Positions 57,501 through 63,529 are shown, counted from the first letter of the stretch. The stretch: DNA of 64,000 nucleotides from Monodelphis domestica (GCF_027887165.1 NC_077232.1:16627255-16691254), one strand, 5' to 3'. The notes: generated from the letters alone by a model not told the origin. Numbers and translations are program-made.

Positions 57501-59098
57501 ACCTTAGTGTGGGCCCTCTCGTCTCTCATCTAGATTATTTCAGTGACTCCCCCATTGGTCTCCTTGCTCTCAGCTCTTCCCACTTCAGTACATTCTCAAC
57601 ATTGCCCCTAGGTTCATTTTCTTAAAGCTCAGCTCTGACTGTGTCAGCACCCTTGTCAGTAAATGATTCACTCTGTTGCCTCCAAGATAAAATCTAAATT
57701 CCTCCCATTGGCTTTTTTTGGGAGGCAATTAGGGTTAAATGACTTCCCAAGAGTCCCATAGCTAGTAAGTGGCTGAGACTGAATTTAAATTCAGGTCTTC
57801 CTGACTCCAAACCCAACACTGTATCCACTCTGGGCTACCTAGCTACTTTATCCCATTAGCCTACCCTCAGTCTGTCTTTCCAGCTTTCTTAGAGATTACT
57901 CCCTGTGATCCACACAAAGCCAATTTCCCAGTTTCTCATACATGATGCTCCATCTCTCATTCCTCCCATTCCCTCCTCATCTGTGCCTAAAAGACATGGC
58001 CCAAGCATCCCTGCTCCACTTAACCTTTGCTGATCCCCTCAATGGCTATAGCCTCCCTGCCCCAGCTACTTCCTTTGAGGGCCCCTTTGTCTCTGTGTTT
58101 ATTTTGTAGACTTGGCTTTGTTTTTCTCCCCTGTCAGCTCCTTGTGAGTAGGGATTGTTTCCTTCTGTTTTCTTGTCTCCCCAGCTGGTTATAACATACC
58201 TGACTCCAACTGGTGCCTTTTTCTCTACAGTTTGGCCTGTCACTGCTCTACCTGGTCCTAAGCCGTGGAGAAGAGCTGCAGAGTTCAGACTCATCTACAG
58301 AGTTAATGCAGGACAACCAGTGGTGAGTCAGGGCAATGCCCTCTGCTTCCAGGAAGTCTTCAGGGGGAGGAGGGCCTGGCTCACTTGAGTGGTTATATCC
58401 CTAATGCCTTGCACAGAATCTGGCACACAGCAGGCACTTGGGGAAGTCCTGACCGAACGATTCCTTTTTCCTTCTCACGTTCCTTTTGTGGCTTTTCTCT
58501 GTCAGGACAGAGTTGATGTTCATGGCCACGAGAGAACTCCTGCGGATTCCCCAAGCAACCCTGGCTAAACCCGTCTCCACACCTGCAAACCTAACATCCC
58601 TTTTTTCTCGTTATGTTGACCGACAAAAACTGAACCTGCTTGAGACAAAATTGCAGTAAGTTAAGCTGGCGCTCCTTCTTGTATCCAGGAAGAGGGTAGA
58701 GGTTGGGTTGGAGAAGGGATTGAAACTGAAAACTGAGGAGGAACAATGCTGAATGAAAGACAAGGAGAGCAAAAGGAGGCGCTTGTCATGAGAGTTCTTG
58801 TGCAGCTGGGTGGCACAGTGGAGAGAGAGCAGGAAAACCTGGGGTTAGCTGCTGGCTCAGACACTCACTGTGACCTCTCTGCCTCAGTTCCCTCCATTGT
58901 AAGTGGAACGATGACTCGGAGCACCCCTCAGAGCAATTGTGAGCATCAGATGAGATAACTGTAAAGCCCTAAAGTATTTGTGCCCTTCCCGTGTACAAAT
59001 CTTGTGGCTGTGTCTGACAAGTGGCTTCTGGTTGGTTTATTTTCCTAACGTGCTTTCTTTTTCTTTACACCATCAGGTTGGTTCAGGGGATACGGTAA
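20145..59098 (+). CDS. PATL1: PATL1, full coding span in 19 exons (766 aa)
   Basis: PATL1 is the main somatic vertebrate Pat1 protein. It scaffolds P-bodies, linking the helicase DDX6 and the LSM1-7 ring to decapping factors and so coupling deadenylation to decapping (known). Exons join to 2301 nt without a stop or frameshift. The start is MFRYESLEDC, with A at -3 of the ATG. Residues 34-38 (DDTFG) are the DDX6-binding motif within an acidic N-terminus. Residues about 115-370 are rich in Pro, Gln and Arg (the low-complexity aggregation region). About 430-505 ([10 protein letters not shown]... to SRSEDD) is the central conserved block, and about 525-766 is the helical PatC domain ending QLVQGIR. 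Every intron is GT-AG. Human PATL1 has 770 residues by recall. Its neighbour order in human suggests OSBP lies beyond the 3' edge; it is not seen here. Confidence 0.97.
20440..20815 (+). repeat. Degenerate GC-rich minisatellite in intron 1
   Basis: About a dozen imperfect units of roughly 25-32 bp recur, with a core like CTGTAACTTTGGGGGACTCC (variants GTAACTTTGGAGGATTACC, GTAACTTCGGGGGAGTCTCC, GTAGCTGTGGGGAATTCCC). It starts about 280 bp after exon 1. Confidence 0.8.
20816..23946. other. PATL1 intron 1, remainder
   Basis: Antisense MIR-type SINEs lie near 21450-21630, 22120-22330 and 22520-22790. A type C SINE tail lies at about 22425-22515, and an old-repeat piece at 21880-22010. The part 22800-23946 shows nothing I can assign. 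Confidence 0.5.
23947..24058 (+). CDS. PATL1: PATL1 coding exon 2 (aa 6-42)
   Basis: It encodes the acidic stretch [18 protein letters not shown] and on to [11 protein letters not shown], which contains the DDX6-binding DDTFG motif. Acceptor CTCTTTAG, donor G|GTAAGT; it leaves one base of codon 43. Confidence 0.97.
24270..24489 (+). repeat. CORE-SINE, type A (intron 2)
   Basis: AAAGTGGATAGAGTGCCAG, the CORE TAACTGTGTGACCTTGGGCAAG, and an end AGATATGACTGACCTTAACAA are present in order. Confidence 0.7.
25747..25775 (+). repeat. (TATG)/(TA)n microsatellite
   Basis: TATGTATGTATG passes into a TA run, followed by the self-complementary ATGCATGCCATGC. Confidence 0.8.
25895..26094 (-). repeat. CORE-SINE, type B (intron 2)
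   Basis: Full-length in complement, from CAGCTGGGTAGCTCAGTGG to GGTAAGGGTTTTATT. It is close to the copies at 35.6, 39.0, 42.9, 50.8 and 53.0 kb, so it is relatively young. Confidence 0.9.
27835..28640 (-). mobile_element. CR1/L3 LINE 3' region, antisense, split by a SINE
   Basis: ATCACAGAAATTTAAGAGTTGG...AAGGAACCTCAAGG, GGCTAAACAAATTCATC, TTTCATTCCTCATTTGATATG and TTCCTGCTGACTCGTG follow CR1/L3 order in complement. The type B SINE at 28202-28356 divides it. Confidence 0.6.
28202..28356 (-). repeat. CORE-SINE, type B, inside CR1/L3
   Basis: TTGCCCAGGGTCACACAGCTAGG and TACTACCCAGCTGTCCC mark the complement of a type B copy with a shortened tail. Confidence 0.75.
29140..29672 (+). repeat. Type C SINE-like element, about 530 bp
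   Basis: CACCCAACTCTCAACTGTAG, TCTGTGGAGTGCTTGGAGC, ATCTACTGCATCCTGGGCC and GGATGAGCAACAACAA appear in the same order as in the copy at 16.7-17.26 kb. The CAA tail suggests RTE-type mobilisation (inference). Confidence 0.7.
31980..32160 (+). repeat. CORE-SINE, type B (intron 2)
   Basis: GGGATTGAGAGCCAGG, then GTAAGACCCTGAGCAACTTAC and a tail TAGAAAGTAAGGGCTTAATAAA. It is more diverged than most type B copies. Confidence 0.75.
32707..32921 (+). CDS. PATL1: PATL1 coding exon 3 (aa 43-114)
   Basis: It encodes [20 protein letters not shown] and on to [13 protein letters not shown], a charged helical segment after the DDX6 motif. Acceptor TTGTAG, donor CAG|GTGAGT, phase 0 out. Confidence 0.97.
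33251..33325 (+). CDS. PATL1: PATL1 coding exon 4 (aa 115-139)
   Basis: It encodes [20 protein letters not shown] to LLAQ. Acceptor CCCCCAG; the donor CAG|GTAGCA is weak at +4 to +6. Phase 0 on both sides, so skipping would keep the frame. Confidence 0.95.
33732..33926 (+). CDS. PATL1: PATL1 coding exon 5 (aa 140-204)
   Basis: A Pro- and Ser-rich segment beginning [19 protein letters not shown] and ending [12 protein letters not shown]. It contains [21 protein letters not shown], with several Ser-Pro and Thr-Pro sites. Donor CAG|GTATGT, phase 0. Confidence 0.97.
33927..34836. other. PATL1 intron 5
   Basis: About 0.9 kb without recognisable repeats. Nothing else is seen. Confidence 0.5.
34837..34938 (+). 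CDS. PATL1: PATL1 coding exon 6 (aa 205-238)
   Basis: It encodes [20 protein letters not shown] through [13 protein letters not shown] place the donor at GCG|GTATTA because it is the only nearby GT that keeps phase 0 for exon 7. It is a weak donor. The stronger-looking GTGTTG nine bases upstream would shift the frame. Confidence 0.9.
35419..35508 (+). CDS. PATL1: PATL1 coding exon 7 (aa 239-268)
   Basis: It encodes [20 protein letters not shown] and [10 protein letters not shown]. Acceptor TTTTCCAG, donor CAG|GTAAGG, phase 0. Confidence 0.97.
35577..35775 (-). repeat. CORE-SINE, type B (intron 7)
   Basis: A full-length copy in complement, 69 bp after exon 7. It takes up nearly half of the 467-bp intron. 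Confidence 0.9.
35976..36190 (+). CDS. PATL1: PATL1 coding exon 8 (aa 269-340)
   Basis: It encodes [20 protein letters not shown] through [17 protein letters not shown] to HLQNLR. The Pro- and Gln-rich part drives P-body assembly in the family. Donor AAG|GTAACT; two bases of codon 340 are carried over. Confidence 0.96.
36221..36778. mobile_element. Palindromic LTR-like element with central tRNA-Met copy
   Basis: The ends are TGTCACCATAG and CATGTTGACA, with AGTA duplicated at 36217-36220 and 36779-36782. Left arm 36221-36443 and right arm 36552-36778 are inverted copies at about 90 percent by eye. Between them lie a tRNA-Met-like sequence (36444-36513) and 38 bp found in the right arm's reading only. 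Read on the minus strand the order is LTR-like 265 bp, full antisense tRNA, then an LTR-like arm in reverse that lacks those 38 bp. A 4-bp duplication and TG...CA ends indicate retroviral-type integration. The start resembles LTR copies A and B only over the first dozen bases. It carries no genes. Confidence 0.88.
36444..36513 (+). pseudogene. tRNA-Met (elongator)-like sequence in the palindrome
   Basis: TAGCACAGTAGGCAGTGC (D arm), TCAGTCTCAAAAGCTGA (anticodon arm) and AAGTTCGATCCTCAG (T arm) follow mammalian elongator tRNA-Met nearly base for base. The anticodon reads CAA instead of CAT, and one base of the 5' acceptor strand is missing. The acceptor ends GACTC and GGAGG pair only partly. 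A-box and B-box are well kept, so Pol III could still bind. A functional tRNA is unlikely. Confidence 0.8.
37193..37282 (+). CDS. PATL1: PATL1 coding exon 9 (aa 340-370)
   Basis: It encodes [20 protein letters not shown] and [10 protein letters not shown], a His-, Gln- and Arg-rich RNA-binding-prone stretch. Acceptor CCATAG, donor AA|GTGAGT with two bases carried over. Confidence 0.97.
38637..38860 (-). mobile_element. L1 3' region fragment, antisense
   Basis: ACTCTGTATCAGTTCGTAC, CTCATGGCACAATAAATC and CCCTAACTGATGGGGAATTCC match the complement of the L1 ORF2-terminal region seen at 44.5 kb. Confidence 0.6.
38987..39185 (-). repeat. CORE-SINE, type B (intron 9)
   Basis: Full-length, in complement, after an A/T-rich tail run at 38976-38990. 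A CT/CA-rich low-complexity run lies just upstream (38900-38960). Confidence 0.9.
39862..40056 (-). repeat. CORE-SINE, type B, in a duplicated context
   Basis: Full-length in complement. It meets the hAT fragment at CCCCATTACATTTTAATCTGG, the same junction as the SINE at 11264-11446. Confidence 0.88.
40066..40112 (+). mobile_element. hAT (Charlie-like) fragment
   Basis: ATTACATTTTAATCTGGTTTGG...GTTGTTGGTAGGG is the complement of 11207-11263, an internal piece of the same hAT family. Confidence 0.55.
40113..40385 (-). repeat. L2/MIR-like 3' end, partner of 10905-11125
   Basis: The complement reads ATCTCCAGCGCCTCCCATAG and GCCTGGCACATAATAGG, then on through TTGCTTTGCTGCTATTTCAT. It aligns with 10905-11125 in inverted orientation. 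Confidence 0.65.
40400..41040 (+). mobile_element. L2 LINE 3' region
   Basis: CTCATTACCTCTCACTTGGACTATTGCAG, CAGCTACCAGACTGATATTCC, CAAAGCTCAGCTCAAATAAC and GGTATATAGTAGGTGCTTAAC follow L2 order to the 3' end. Confidence 0.75.
41110..41255 (-). repeat. CORE-SINE, type B, partial
   Basis: AGAAGAACAGTAAGGGCTAGG...TGACTTGGCCAGGGTCATAC is the complement of a diverged type B copy. Confidence 0.65.
42025..42720 (-). mobile_element. L1 3' region, antisense, older copy
   Basis: TTTATTTTGAACATTCTTTTC, ATCTCCCTCCCTCCCATC, GTGAAATCATGTAAAACATATTTCC, CTATTCCCCAATTACTAGC and GATATTGCTGGGTCAAAGGGC are the complement of the L1 3' UTR and ORF2 end. Confidence 0.75.
42917..43115 (+). repeat. CORE-SINE, type B, well preserved (intron 9)
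   Basis: From GGGGGCAGCTGGGTGGCTCAG to a tail GGAAGGTAAGGGTTTAAAAAAAT. ATGATAATAT precedes it and recurs after it (GATAATATAAT), a likely target duplication. It is the best type B reference copy in the window, together with 52998-53202. Confidence 0.92.
43689..43869 (+). CDS. PATL1: PATL1 coding exon 10 (aa 370-430)
   Basis: It encodes [20 protein letters not shown], then [20 protein letters not shown] and [19 protein letters not shown]. The latter is the start of the conserved central Pat1 block. Donor CAG|GTACAT, phase 0. Confidence 0.97.
44091..45166 (-). mobile_element. L1 insertion, antisense, with 12-bp target duplication
   Basis: CCTTCATTCTTT flanks it at 44079-44090 and 45167-45178. 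In complement it ends in five CAAA units, preceded by the L1 3' UTR (GTCTTTGATCAGAATCC, ACATGTGTC on this strand) and the ORF2 C-terminal region (GCTGGATCAAAGGGCAGATG). It is about 1.08 kb, 5'-truncated and inactive. Confidence 0.88.
47195..47440 (-). repeat. CORE-SINE, type A, inside L2
   Basis: CAGTCATGTCTGACTCTTATG and GGTTTGCCATTTCCTTTTCC are the type A 3' end in complement, and CATAGCTACAT is near its head. Confidence 0.7.
47704..48345 (-). mobile_element. Probable LTR inserted in L2, antisense
   Basis: It interrupts an otherwise continuous L2. GAGAC stands on both sides (47699-47703 and 48346-48350). In complement it begins TGTAGCTGTCTACACC and contains the octamer ATTTGCAT, a TATA-like TTAAATA and the AT-rich ATTAATAAGG near its far end. 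The far end lacks a clean CA, so the family and exact edges are uncertain. Confidence 0.5.
48898..49021 (+). CDS. PATL1: PATL1 coding exon 11 (aa 431-471)
   Basis: It encodes [20 protein letters not shown] and [20 protein letters not shown], then P, a highly conserved central block. Donor G|GTGAGT; one base of codon 472 is carried over. Confidence 0.97.
49363..49460 (+). CDS. PATL1: PATL1 coding exon 12 (aa 472-504)
   Basis: It encodes [20 protein letters not shown] then [13 protein letters not shown]. Acceptor TTTTTGCAG, donor GAT|GTAGGT, phase 0. Confidence 0.97.
49668..49719 (+). repeat. (AC)n microsatellite, intron 12
   Basis: About 25 uninterrupted AC units lie about 290 bp before exon 13. 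They are likely length-variable. Confidence 0.95.
50007..50066 (+). CDS. PATL1: PATL1 coding exon 13 (aa 505-524)
   Basis: A 60-nt exon encoding [20 protein letters not shown], a basic linker ahead of the PatC domain. Both junctions are phase 0, so it could be skipped without a frameshift. Donor AAA|GTAAGT. Confidence 0.97.
50588..50736 (+). CDS. PATL1: PATL1 coding exon 14 (aa 525-574)
   Basis: It encodes [20 protein letters not shown], then [20 protein letters not shown] and LRGKLPGQE, the first helices of the PatC domain. Donor AG|GTAAGA, two bases carried over. Confidence 0.97.
50841..51041 (-). repeat. CORE-SINE, type B (intron 14)
   Basis: Full-length in complement, 105 bp after exon 14. 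It is opposite in orientation to the type B copies at 52494 and 52998 on the other side of exon 15. Confidence 0.9.
51691..51850 (+). CDS. PATL1: PATL1 coding exon 15 (aa 574-627)
   Basis: It encodes [40 protein letters not shown] and [13 protein letters not shown], part of the PatC helical repeat that contacts LSM1-7 and decapping partners in the family. Donor GAG|GTAACA, phase 0. Confidence 0.97.
52494..52692 (+). repeat. CORE-SINE, type B (intron 15)
   Basis: GGGGATAGCTGGGTAGCTCAG to GAAGGTAAGGGGTTAAAAAAA. AAAAGTACACTTCA before it and AAAAGTACACTTCA after it form a 14-bp target duplication. Confidence 0.92.
52998..53202 (+). repeat. CORE-SINE, type B, nearly consensus (intron 15)
   Basis: GGGGGCAGCTGGGTAGCTCAG to GGAAGGTAAGGGTTTAAAAAA. 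AAGAATAGGAGAGGA precedes and follows it, a target duplication of about 15 bp. The intact duplication and near identity to 42917-43115 suggest a young insertion. Confidence 0.93.
53985..54370 (+). mobile_element. Diverged L1-like 3' region
   Basis: GACCCAATGATTCCATTGTTGG, TTCATAGCAACATTATATG, TTGGAAGCAACCTCAATG and GTAATGGAATCC follow the order of the L1 ORF2 end in + orientation. The copy is old. Confidence 0.55.
54736..54891 (+). CDS. PATL1: PATL1 coding exon 16 (aa 628-679)
   Basis: It encodes [40 protein letters not shown] and [12 protein letters not shown] (PatC). Acceptor TTCCTAG; the donor AAG|GTGCTT is weak. Phase 0. Confidence 0.95.
56735..56932 (+). repeat. CORE-SINE, type A (intron 16)
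   Basis: GGGGCAATTAGAGCGCTGGG, AACTGTGTGGCCCTGGAC and TGTGACTGAATGACTGAACAACAA mark head, CORE and tail. Confidence 0.75.
57010..58190 (+). mobile_element. L2 LINE, split by a MIR
   Basis: TTTTGGGACACCGCCCCCTGCTGG, TCTGACTGTGTCAGCACCC, CCTTTGCTGATCCCCTC and GAGTAGGGATTGTTTCC follow L2 order. An antisense MIR at about 57715-57850 interrupts it. The open frame of 160 codons at 57025-57507 is a remnant without intact motifs. The L2 stops about 40 bp before exon 17. Confidence 0.75.
58231..58322 (+). CDS. PATL1: PATL1 coding exon 17 (aa 680-709)
   Basis: It encodes [20 protein letters not shown] and [10 protein letters not shown]. Acceptor TTCTCTACAG, donor TG|GTGAGT; two bases of the Trp codon are carried over. 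Confidence 0.96.
58395..58450 (+). mobile_element. L2-like 3' tail fragment (intron 17)
   Basis: ATCCCTAATGCCTTGCACAG...GGCACACAGCAGGCACTTGG is the L2 3' end, standing alone just after exon 17. Confidence 0.55.
58506..58655 (+). CDS. PATL1: PATL1 coding exon 18 (aa 710-759)
   Basis: It encodes [20 protein letters not shown], then [20 protein letters not shown] and KLNLLETKL (end of PatC). Acceptor CTGTCAG, donor CA|GTAAGT. Confidence 0.97.
58656..59076. other. PATL1 intron 18 with a THER-like SINE
   Basis: GTGCAGCTGGGTGGCACAGTGG at 58800 and GAGCATCAGATGAGATAACTG near 58940 mark a diverged CORE-SINE. The rest is intron sequence with a TTTCTTTTTCTTTACACCATCAG acceptor. Confidence 0.6.
59077..59098 (+). 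CDS. PATL1: PATL1 coding exon 19, terminal (aa 760-766)
   Basis: The 22-nt coding part completes Gln760 and encodes LVQGIR before TAA. The same C-terminal residues are known in mammalian PATL1, which fixes this acceptor. Confidence 0.96.
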
Positions 59099-60743
59099 AA
59101 GAGCTCTGGACGCCCCTGTGTCTCCAGGTGGCCCACCATCTGCACTGCTGCCATCACCATTGGAGTGTTTTCAGTCGGGGATGGAAGGTGGCTCCTTCCC
59201 CAAAGCAAAGCCTTGTGGGATTGTTTCTCATTGATAACTGGTATTTGGAGACAGCCCTGATCTCCTGCCTCCTCCTCCTCCTCCTCCTCACCGCTCGGGA
59301 AACTTGGCTGGCTCTGACTTTTGCTGGTTTCTTCTCCTTGCTACTAGGTCACAATTCTGCATGTCCTGCCCTGCCCCCAATTCTTTTTAACTTCCCTGGG
59401 ATTTTTTGGCTATGGAGTCACAGATGTAATCTCTTTAATCTGACATTTTCCCATCATTCATGCTGAGAGTAAATTATATCCCACCAAAAATATTCCTCCC
59501 CCTACCCTGTTTGATGCTTTGCCCTTATTAACATAACAAGACTCTAGGAGGGGACATTAGATAGAAATCTGATATTTGTCTTGCCTTCAGAGTCCCAAAG
59601 GCGTGATATGATGGCTTGGAAGAAAATCTTGCGTTGGGCTTTTGACCCTAGACCTTCTAACCAGCAGCCAGCTGGCGTGTGGGGAGTGTGGCTACTCCAT
59701 CCTGAAATCTAACTTGCCGATTGCCCTTCGTGCTAGCTGATCCTAAATGGGCATCCGACCCACAGATAAAGCAGCGAGCAATGCCCTGTCTCATGAGGTG
59801 CCCAACTCTGCTCAGAAGTCTTCATTCGTCTCCTCCTTTCTCTTTCTGCTCCTCAGTCGTGTATTTGCTGTGGAAACAGCACGAGTTTAGTTCTTTCATC
59901 CTCCCTGAAACCATAAGAGAAATGAGTGGATGCTTTCTAGCCCCTTCCTTGAGAGACTGCTGCACAGGATGATAGATTTCCCCCCGTAGTCTGCATTAGC
60001 AGTGTAGGGTCCTAACTGCACATCTTTGCACACTTACCCACCCTGTCTTCCTGGGAATGCTTTAGAAAGCTCCCCTGTGGCTTTTCTCTAACCCATTTTC
60101 ATTCAGTCCTCAATGGATAGAGGCCCCCCCACAGAAACCATGGATTCTGAGTTTGACATGGTCCTCCCTTCTCTCCCCTGCCTCCCACCTCCAGGTAGAA
60201 CTGCTGTCCCTGCTCCGTTTCACTCGAGTCCCATTTCCCAGATAACTGTGGGGCCTGGATTTGAAGCCCAGCTGGAACAGCCCCCCAGATTGCCCCTATT
60301 TCCTTAACAAAATTCACCAGGGGGCCTGGGGTTTATCCCCAGCGGGTACAGCCCCCGGGACAATTTAATCTGATGAATTTTCCTCAATATCCAATACTGT
60401 TTCCCTGCTGTTGTTCGCACCTTTGGTATGTGGTGGAGAGGAGAGCTTCTTTTATTTAAGAAGATGAACATTTTGCACATGTATGTATTGTACAACCGGT
60501 GAAATCCTCCGTTAGAAGCAGCCTCTCCTCATCGCTCTTAGTTCACATCTCTCCCCTCATCCAGCCCCCACTTCTTTACGAACCATTCCTTCCCTCACTA
60601 ACATCCAGCTTTCCCCAACCATCACTTACAGAATATTTCTGCCCATGCGCCTTCCTTCCCCCCTCACTGCTGATCAAGTGGACATTTCATTCTTTTTTTC
60701 CTTCCTGCGCTTTTACTTTTTTTGTTTGGTTCTGATTAATGAA

Positions 60744-60749
60744 AATAAA
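60744..60749 (+). terminator. PATL1: Poly(A) signal 1, AATAAA
   Basis: Canonical hexamer in GAAAATAAAAG. With the second hexamer 40 bp on, it would give slightly different 3' ends. Confidence 0.75.
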
Positions 60750-60783
60750 AGTTTCTAAATTTACATTTTTATAGGGTATTGTA

Positions 60784-60789
60784 AATAAA
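60784..60789 (+). terminator. PATL1: Poly(A) signal 2, AATAAA, overlapping a Pumilio site
   Basis: The hexamer sits in TGTAAATAAAAAC. TGTAAATA at 60780-60787 fits the Pumilio consensus. A GT/T-rich stretch (TGTGCCTTTCTTTCTCC) about 40 bp downstream fits a cleavage-stimulating element. Confidence 0.75.
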
Positions 60790-60805
60790 AACAAATTGTA
60801 TACTT

Positions 60806-62814
60806 GAGATTATCTGTGCCTTTCTTTCTCCTTTGTGCACCTAAATGTGTATTTCTTAAGACTTCATTTTACATTTAGTCCCGCTAGTAAACACCTTAAA
60901 ATGAGTAGAACCACCTTGGGAGATGGGTGCTGTTATTACCTCCCTTTTATACTTGGGGAAACTGAAGCAGAGGCTAAGTGACTTGCCCAAGGTCACATAG
61001 CTACAGAGTGTCCAGGGATGCCTTTAAACTCGGATCTTCCTGACTGCAGGCCCAGCAAGGGAGAAAATCTGCAGAAATAACTTTAGAGGGACTTCTGGGT
61101 GATGAATTTAGGACTACCCTCAGTCAAGAAGACCTGGCTCCATGTCCCATGTCAGAAGCCACTGGCTGTGTCTGTACAGGTCATGTAAACTTTCAGTGCC
61201 CCAGTGTCTTTCCAAGACTCCGCACTGTACAACATTTGCTGGTATAATCATTAAAAAGGGTTTGGGGTCAAATCGAGCATTATAAAACGTTGCTCAGGGT
61301 GTCTGCATGTGAACTAGAAGTCTTCCTGATACCAGGCCCAGCACTCTCCACTGCACCACCCAGCTGCCCCAATGAGGAACGTGCCTTAAGCTTTTTCTTT
61401 TCTGGCCCCTGCTCCAGATCTGATTGTTACCAATTTTAAGTGTAGTGCCAAGAGACCCAAGTTAGAATTCTGGCCCCTTTACTGACAAGCTTGTGACCGT
61501 GAGCACGTCACTGGTGTGATAGACCGAGACCAAGATCCAAATCGACTTTGACTTCACCAGATGGACCTGAGATCTTTCTAACCCTTGAGTATGGTCCAGT
61601 GATTCTAACTTCAGCCAGCATTAAGCATCAATGTTTCTTTAGCTCTTATTTTCTGACTTGGTTACAACTCAGATGACAGATGGGCAAGCTAAGTGACTTG
61701 ACCAAGGTCACCTGGGAAGTGTCTGAGGCCAAACTTGAACCCAGGTCTTTCTGATTCACCGCATGGCTCTCCATACACTGTGCTACCTAGTTGCTTCCAA
61801 GCATCAGTTATTTGTAAGGAACTGTAGGGATTGAATATCTGCATACAGAGGGTTAGAGGAAGTCCAGGGTCTTCACTTAATGCCTGGCAGATAGGACCAA
61901 CATTCAAAAAGTCTGGAGCTTCTCACAGCATCACTCCATTGGGACACCCCTTAGAGGTTTCATGATCCTCCTAACTCCCACTACACTGAATCCAGCACTG
62001 CCTTGGACATGGCTTTCCACGCGTGAGAAGGGATCTGAGGATGGATGAAGCTGGAGGGACCCCATCAACAGAGCTTGTGGCGTGGGCTAAATGGGGGCTT
62101 ATTCCTTCCTCCCAAAATTTTTGGAGGTCACCTCAGTAAAACCTAACGGATATAGAATGAGAAAATGGAAGCCAGTATTCCTTGAGGAGGCTCCAAAATT
62201 TGGAGGCTGACTCTTCGATCTGCAGCAGATGTATAGAGTCCTTCCTGCTCCAGGCTGTTTGGGGGAGCCCTTGTTCAGTCAGGGAATCCCAGGTAACTAG
62301 CTAAGTCCTATTTCTACCCTCTGCATCTTTTCATCTTGTCTTCTGAATCGTTCCCGTGTTCTCTAAGACCTTTGACGATGGCTGGCCACAGCATTCGAGT
62401 GAATCCTCTGGCTGGTTACCAGAGCCAGAGACTGGGGGAATCTTTGTGCTCTGGCAGAGATTCGGTAGTTCCTATTTAGAGGTCCCCAAGCCTGAATGGG
62501 AAGGACGTGGTGGTGAGTGGTCCCAGCTCTCATGACGTCTACACTTTGGCAGATAGTCCATTCAGCTATAAGCTCCACCTACAAGTCCTTATATTCCAAG
62601 TTGCAGACTCCAAGAGAGACTTTCCAGGCAATGTACACCTTTACTTGCCCAGGGAATCCCCTCTCTGACCCACTACCGCCACCCTCGCCATTCCATCTTC
62701 AGTCTCAGCGATAGACACTGGGAATTTTATTAGCCTTGAATTCCCCTCTCAGCAACTTCCACTCTCCCAACCAGGAAAATCCATTATTTTGCACCACACG
62801 GATGCCCCAAAAGT
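60806..62814. other. Downstream intergenic, repeats only
   Basis: Antisense MIR at about 60930-61070, CORE-SINE scraps at about 61110-61260 (+) and 61270-61370 (-), and another antisense CORE-SINE at about 61680-61800. 61810-62814 has nothing assignable. No exon of a second gene is evident. Confidence 0.5.
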
Positions 62815-62960
62815 TGGTTGGTTGTTGTCCTTCGTCCTCAAAGAGGACCAAAACAACATCATTGATGATGTCTTGACTCATGCATAAACTGGTTTTAAGT
62901 GTGGCAGAGTTGAACAAAATTGCCCGACTGTCTTCCAGTAGGTGGTGATGAATAGCACTG
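62815..62960 (-). repeat. Type C SINE 3' end, antisense
   Basis: GTTGTTGTCCTTCGTCCTC, CATCATTGATGATGTCTTG and GTGTGGCAGAGTTG are the complement of the tail shared with the copies at 17.2 and 29.6 kb. Confidence 0.7.
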
Positions 62961-63107
62961 ATTCTTATTTGTAGCTTTTTGTTCTGTATGTGAACTTTAA
63001 ATTCATTATTGCCCAAACAACTTTATTGTTCTTCCTCCATGATATAAGGTAAACTGAGGTAGTGATATCTCTTTTTTTAGAGCCCACTTTTAGAAGAAAT
63101 ATCTGGG

Positions 63108-63252
63108 GGGCAGCTAGGTGGCTCAGTGGGTTGATTCAGACACTTCTTAACTGTGTGACCCTGGACAAGACACTCAACCCTTATTGCCTAGTTCTTATCG
63201 CTCCTCTGTCTTGGAATCAATACACAGTATTGATTCTAAGATGGAAGCTAAG
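63108..63252 (+). repeat. CORE-SINE, type B, internally deleted
   Basis: GGGGGGCAGCTAGGTGGCTCAG is followed at once by TTCAGACACTTC, so the middle of the head is missing. The tail GATGGAAGCTAAGGATG runs into a (TG)n of nine units. Confidence 0.8.
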
Positions 63253-63274
63253 GATGTGTGTGTGTGTGTGTGCA

Positions 63275-63480
63275 GGCTCACAATAGTGGCACGGAGCACT
63301 GGGGCAAGAATTAAGAAGATCTAAGTTCCAATCCCAAACTGGACACTTACTAGCTATGTCTTAAGCTGTCTTTGCCTCAGTTTTCTCCTCTATAAAATGA
63401 GGAGAATAGCAGCACCTGCCTCACCTCACGAGGACCATTGCGAGGCTCAAATAAGATAACATGTAAAATGCTCTGCAATA
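63275..63480 (+). repeat. THER/MIR-type CORE-SINE
   Basis: CACTTACTAGCTATGTC, CTCAGTTTTCTCCTCTATAAAATG and GAGGCTCAAATAAGATAAC mark CORE and 3' region. Confidence 0.65.
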
Positions 63481-63529
63481 TCATTATATCATTATGTTGT
63501 GTGAACCACACAACAAGAATGTTGGGTCT

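Larger units (their letters stand above)
54892..58230. other. PATL1 intron 16
   Basis: A mariner-type MITE relative lies near 55257-55331 (AAAAGTCTTGGTGCAGTTTTAAG), then SINE and L2 (listed). 55340-56730 holds nothing I can assign. Confidence 0.5.
59099..60805 (+). other. PATL1: PATL1 3' UTR
   Basis: About 1.7 kb from the stop to a poly(A) site shortly after 60789. No CORE-SINE or L1 lies within it. It contains a CTC-trinucleotide run (59270-59290) and a duplicated GC-rich module (60251-60366). The open frame overlapping 59100-59466 is not a separate gene. Confidence 0.75.

Noticed and set aside
57025..57507. 160-codon open frame in intron 16
   Set aside because: It lies inside a degraded L2, lacks intact motifs and is not joined to any splice pattern.
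58978..59466. 162-codon open frame across the last intron and 3' UTR of PATL1
   Set aside because: It runs through the exon 19 acceptor in another frame and has no family resemblance.
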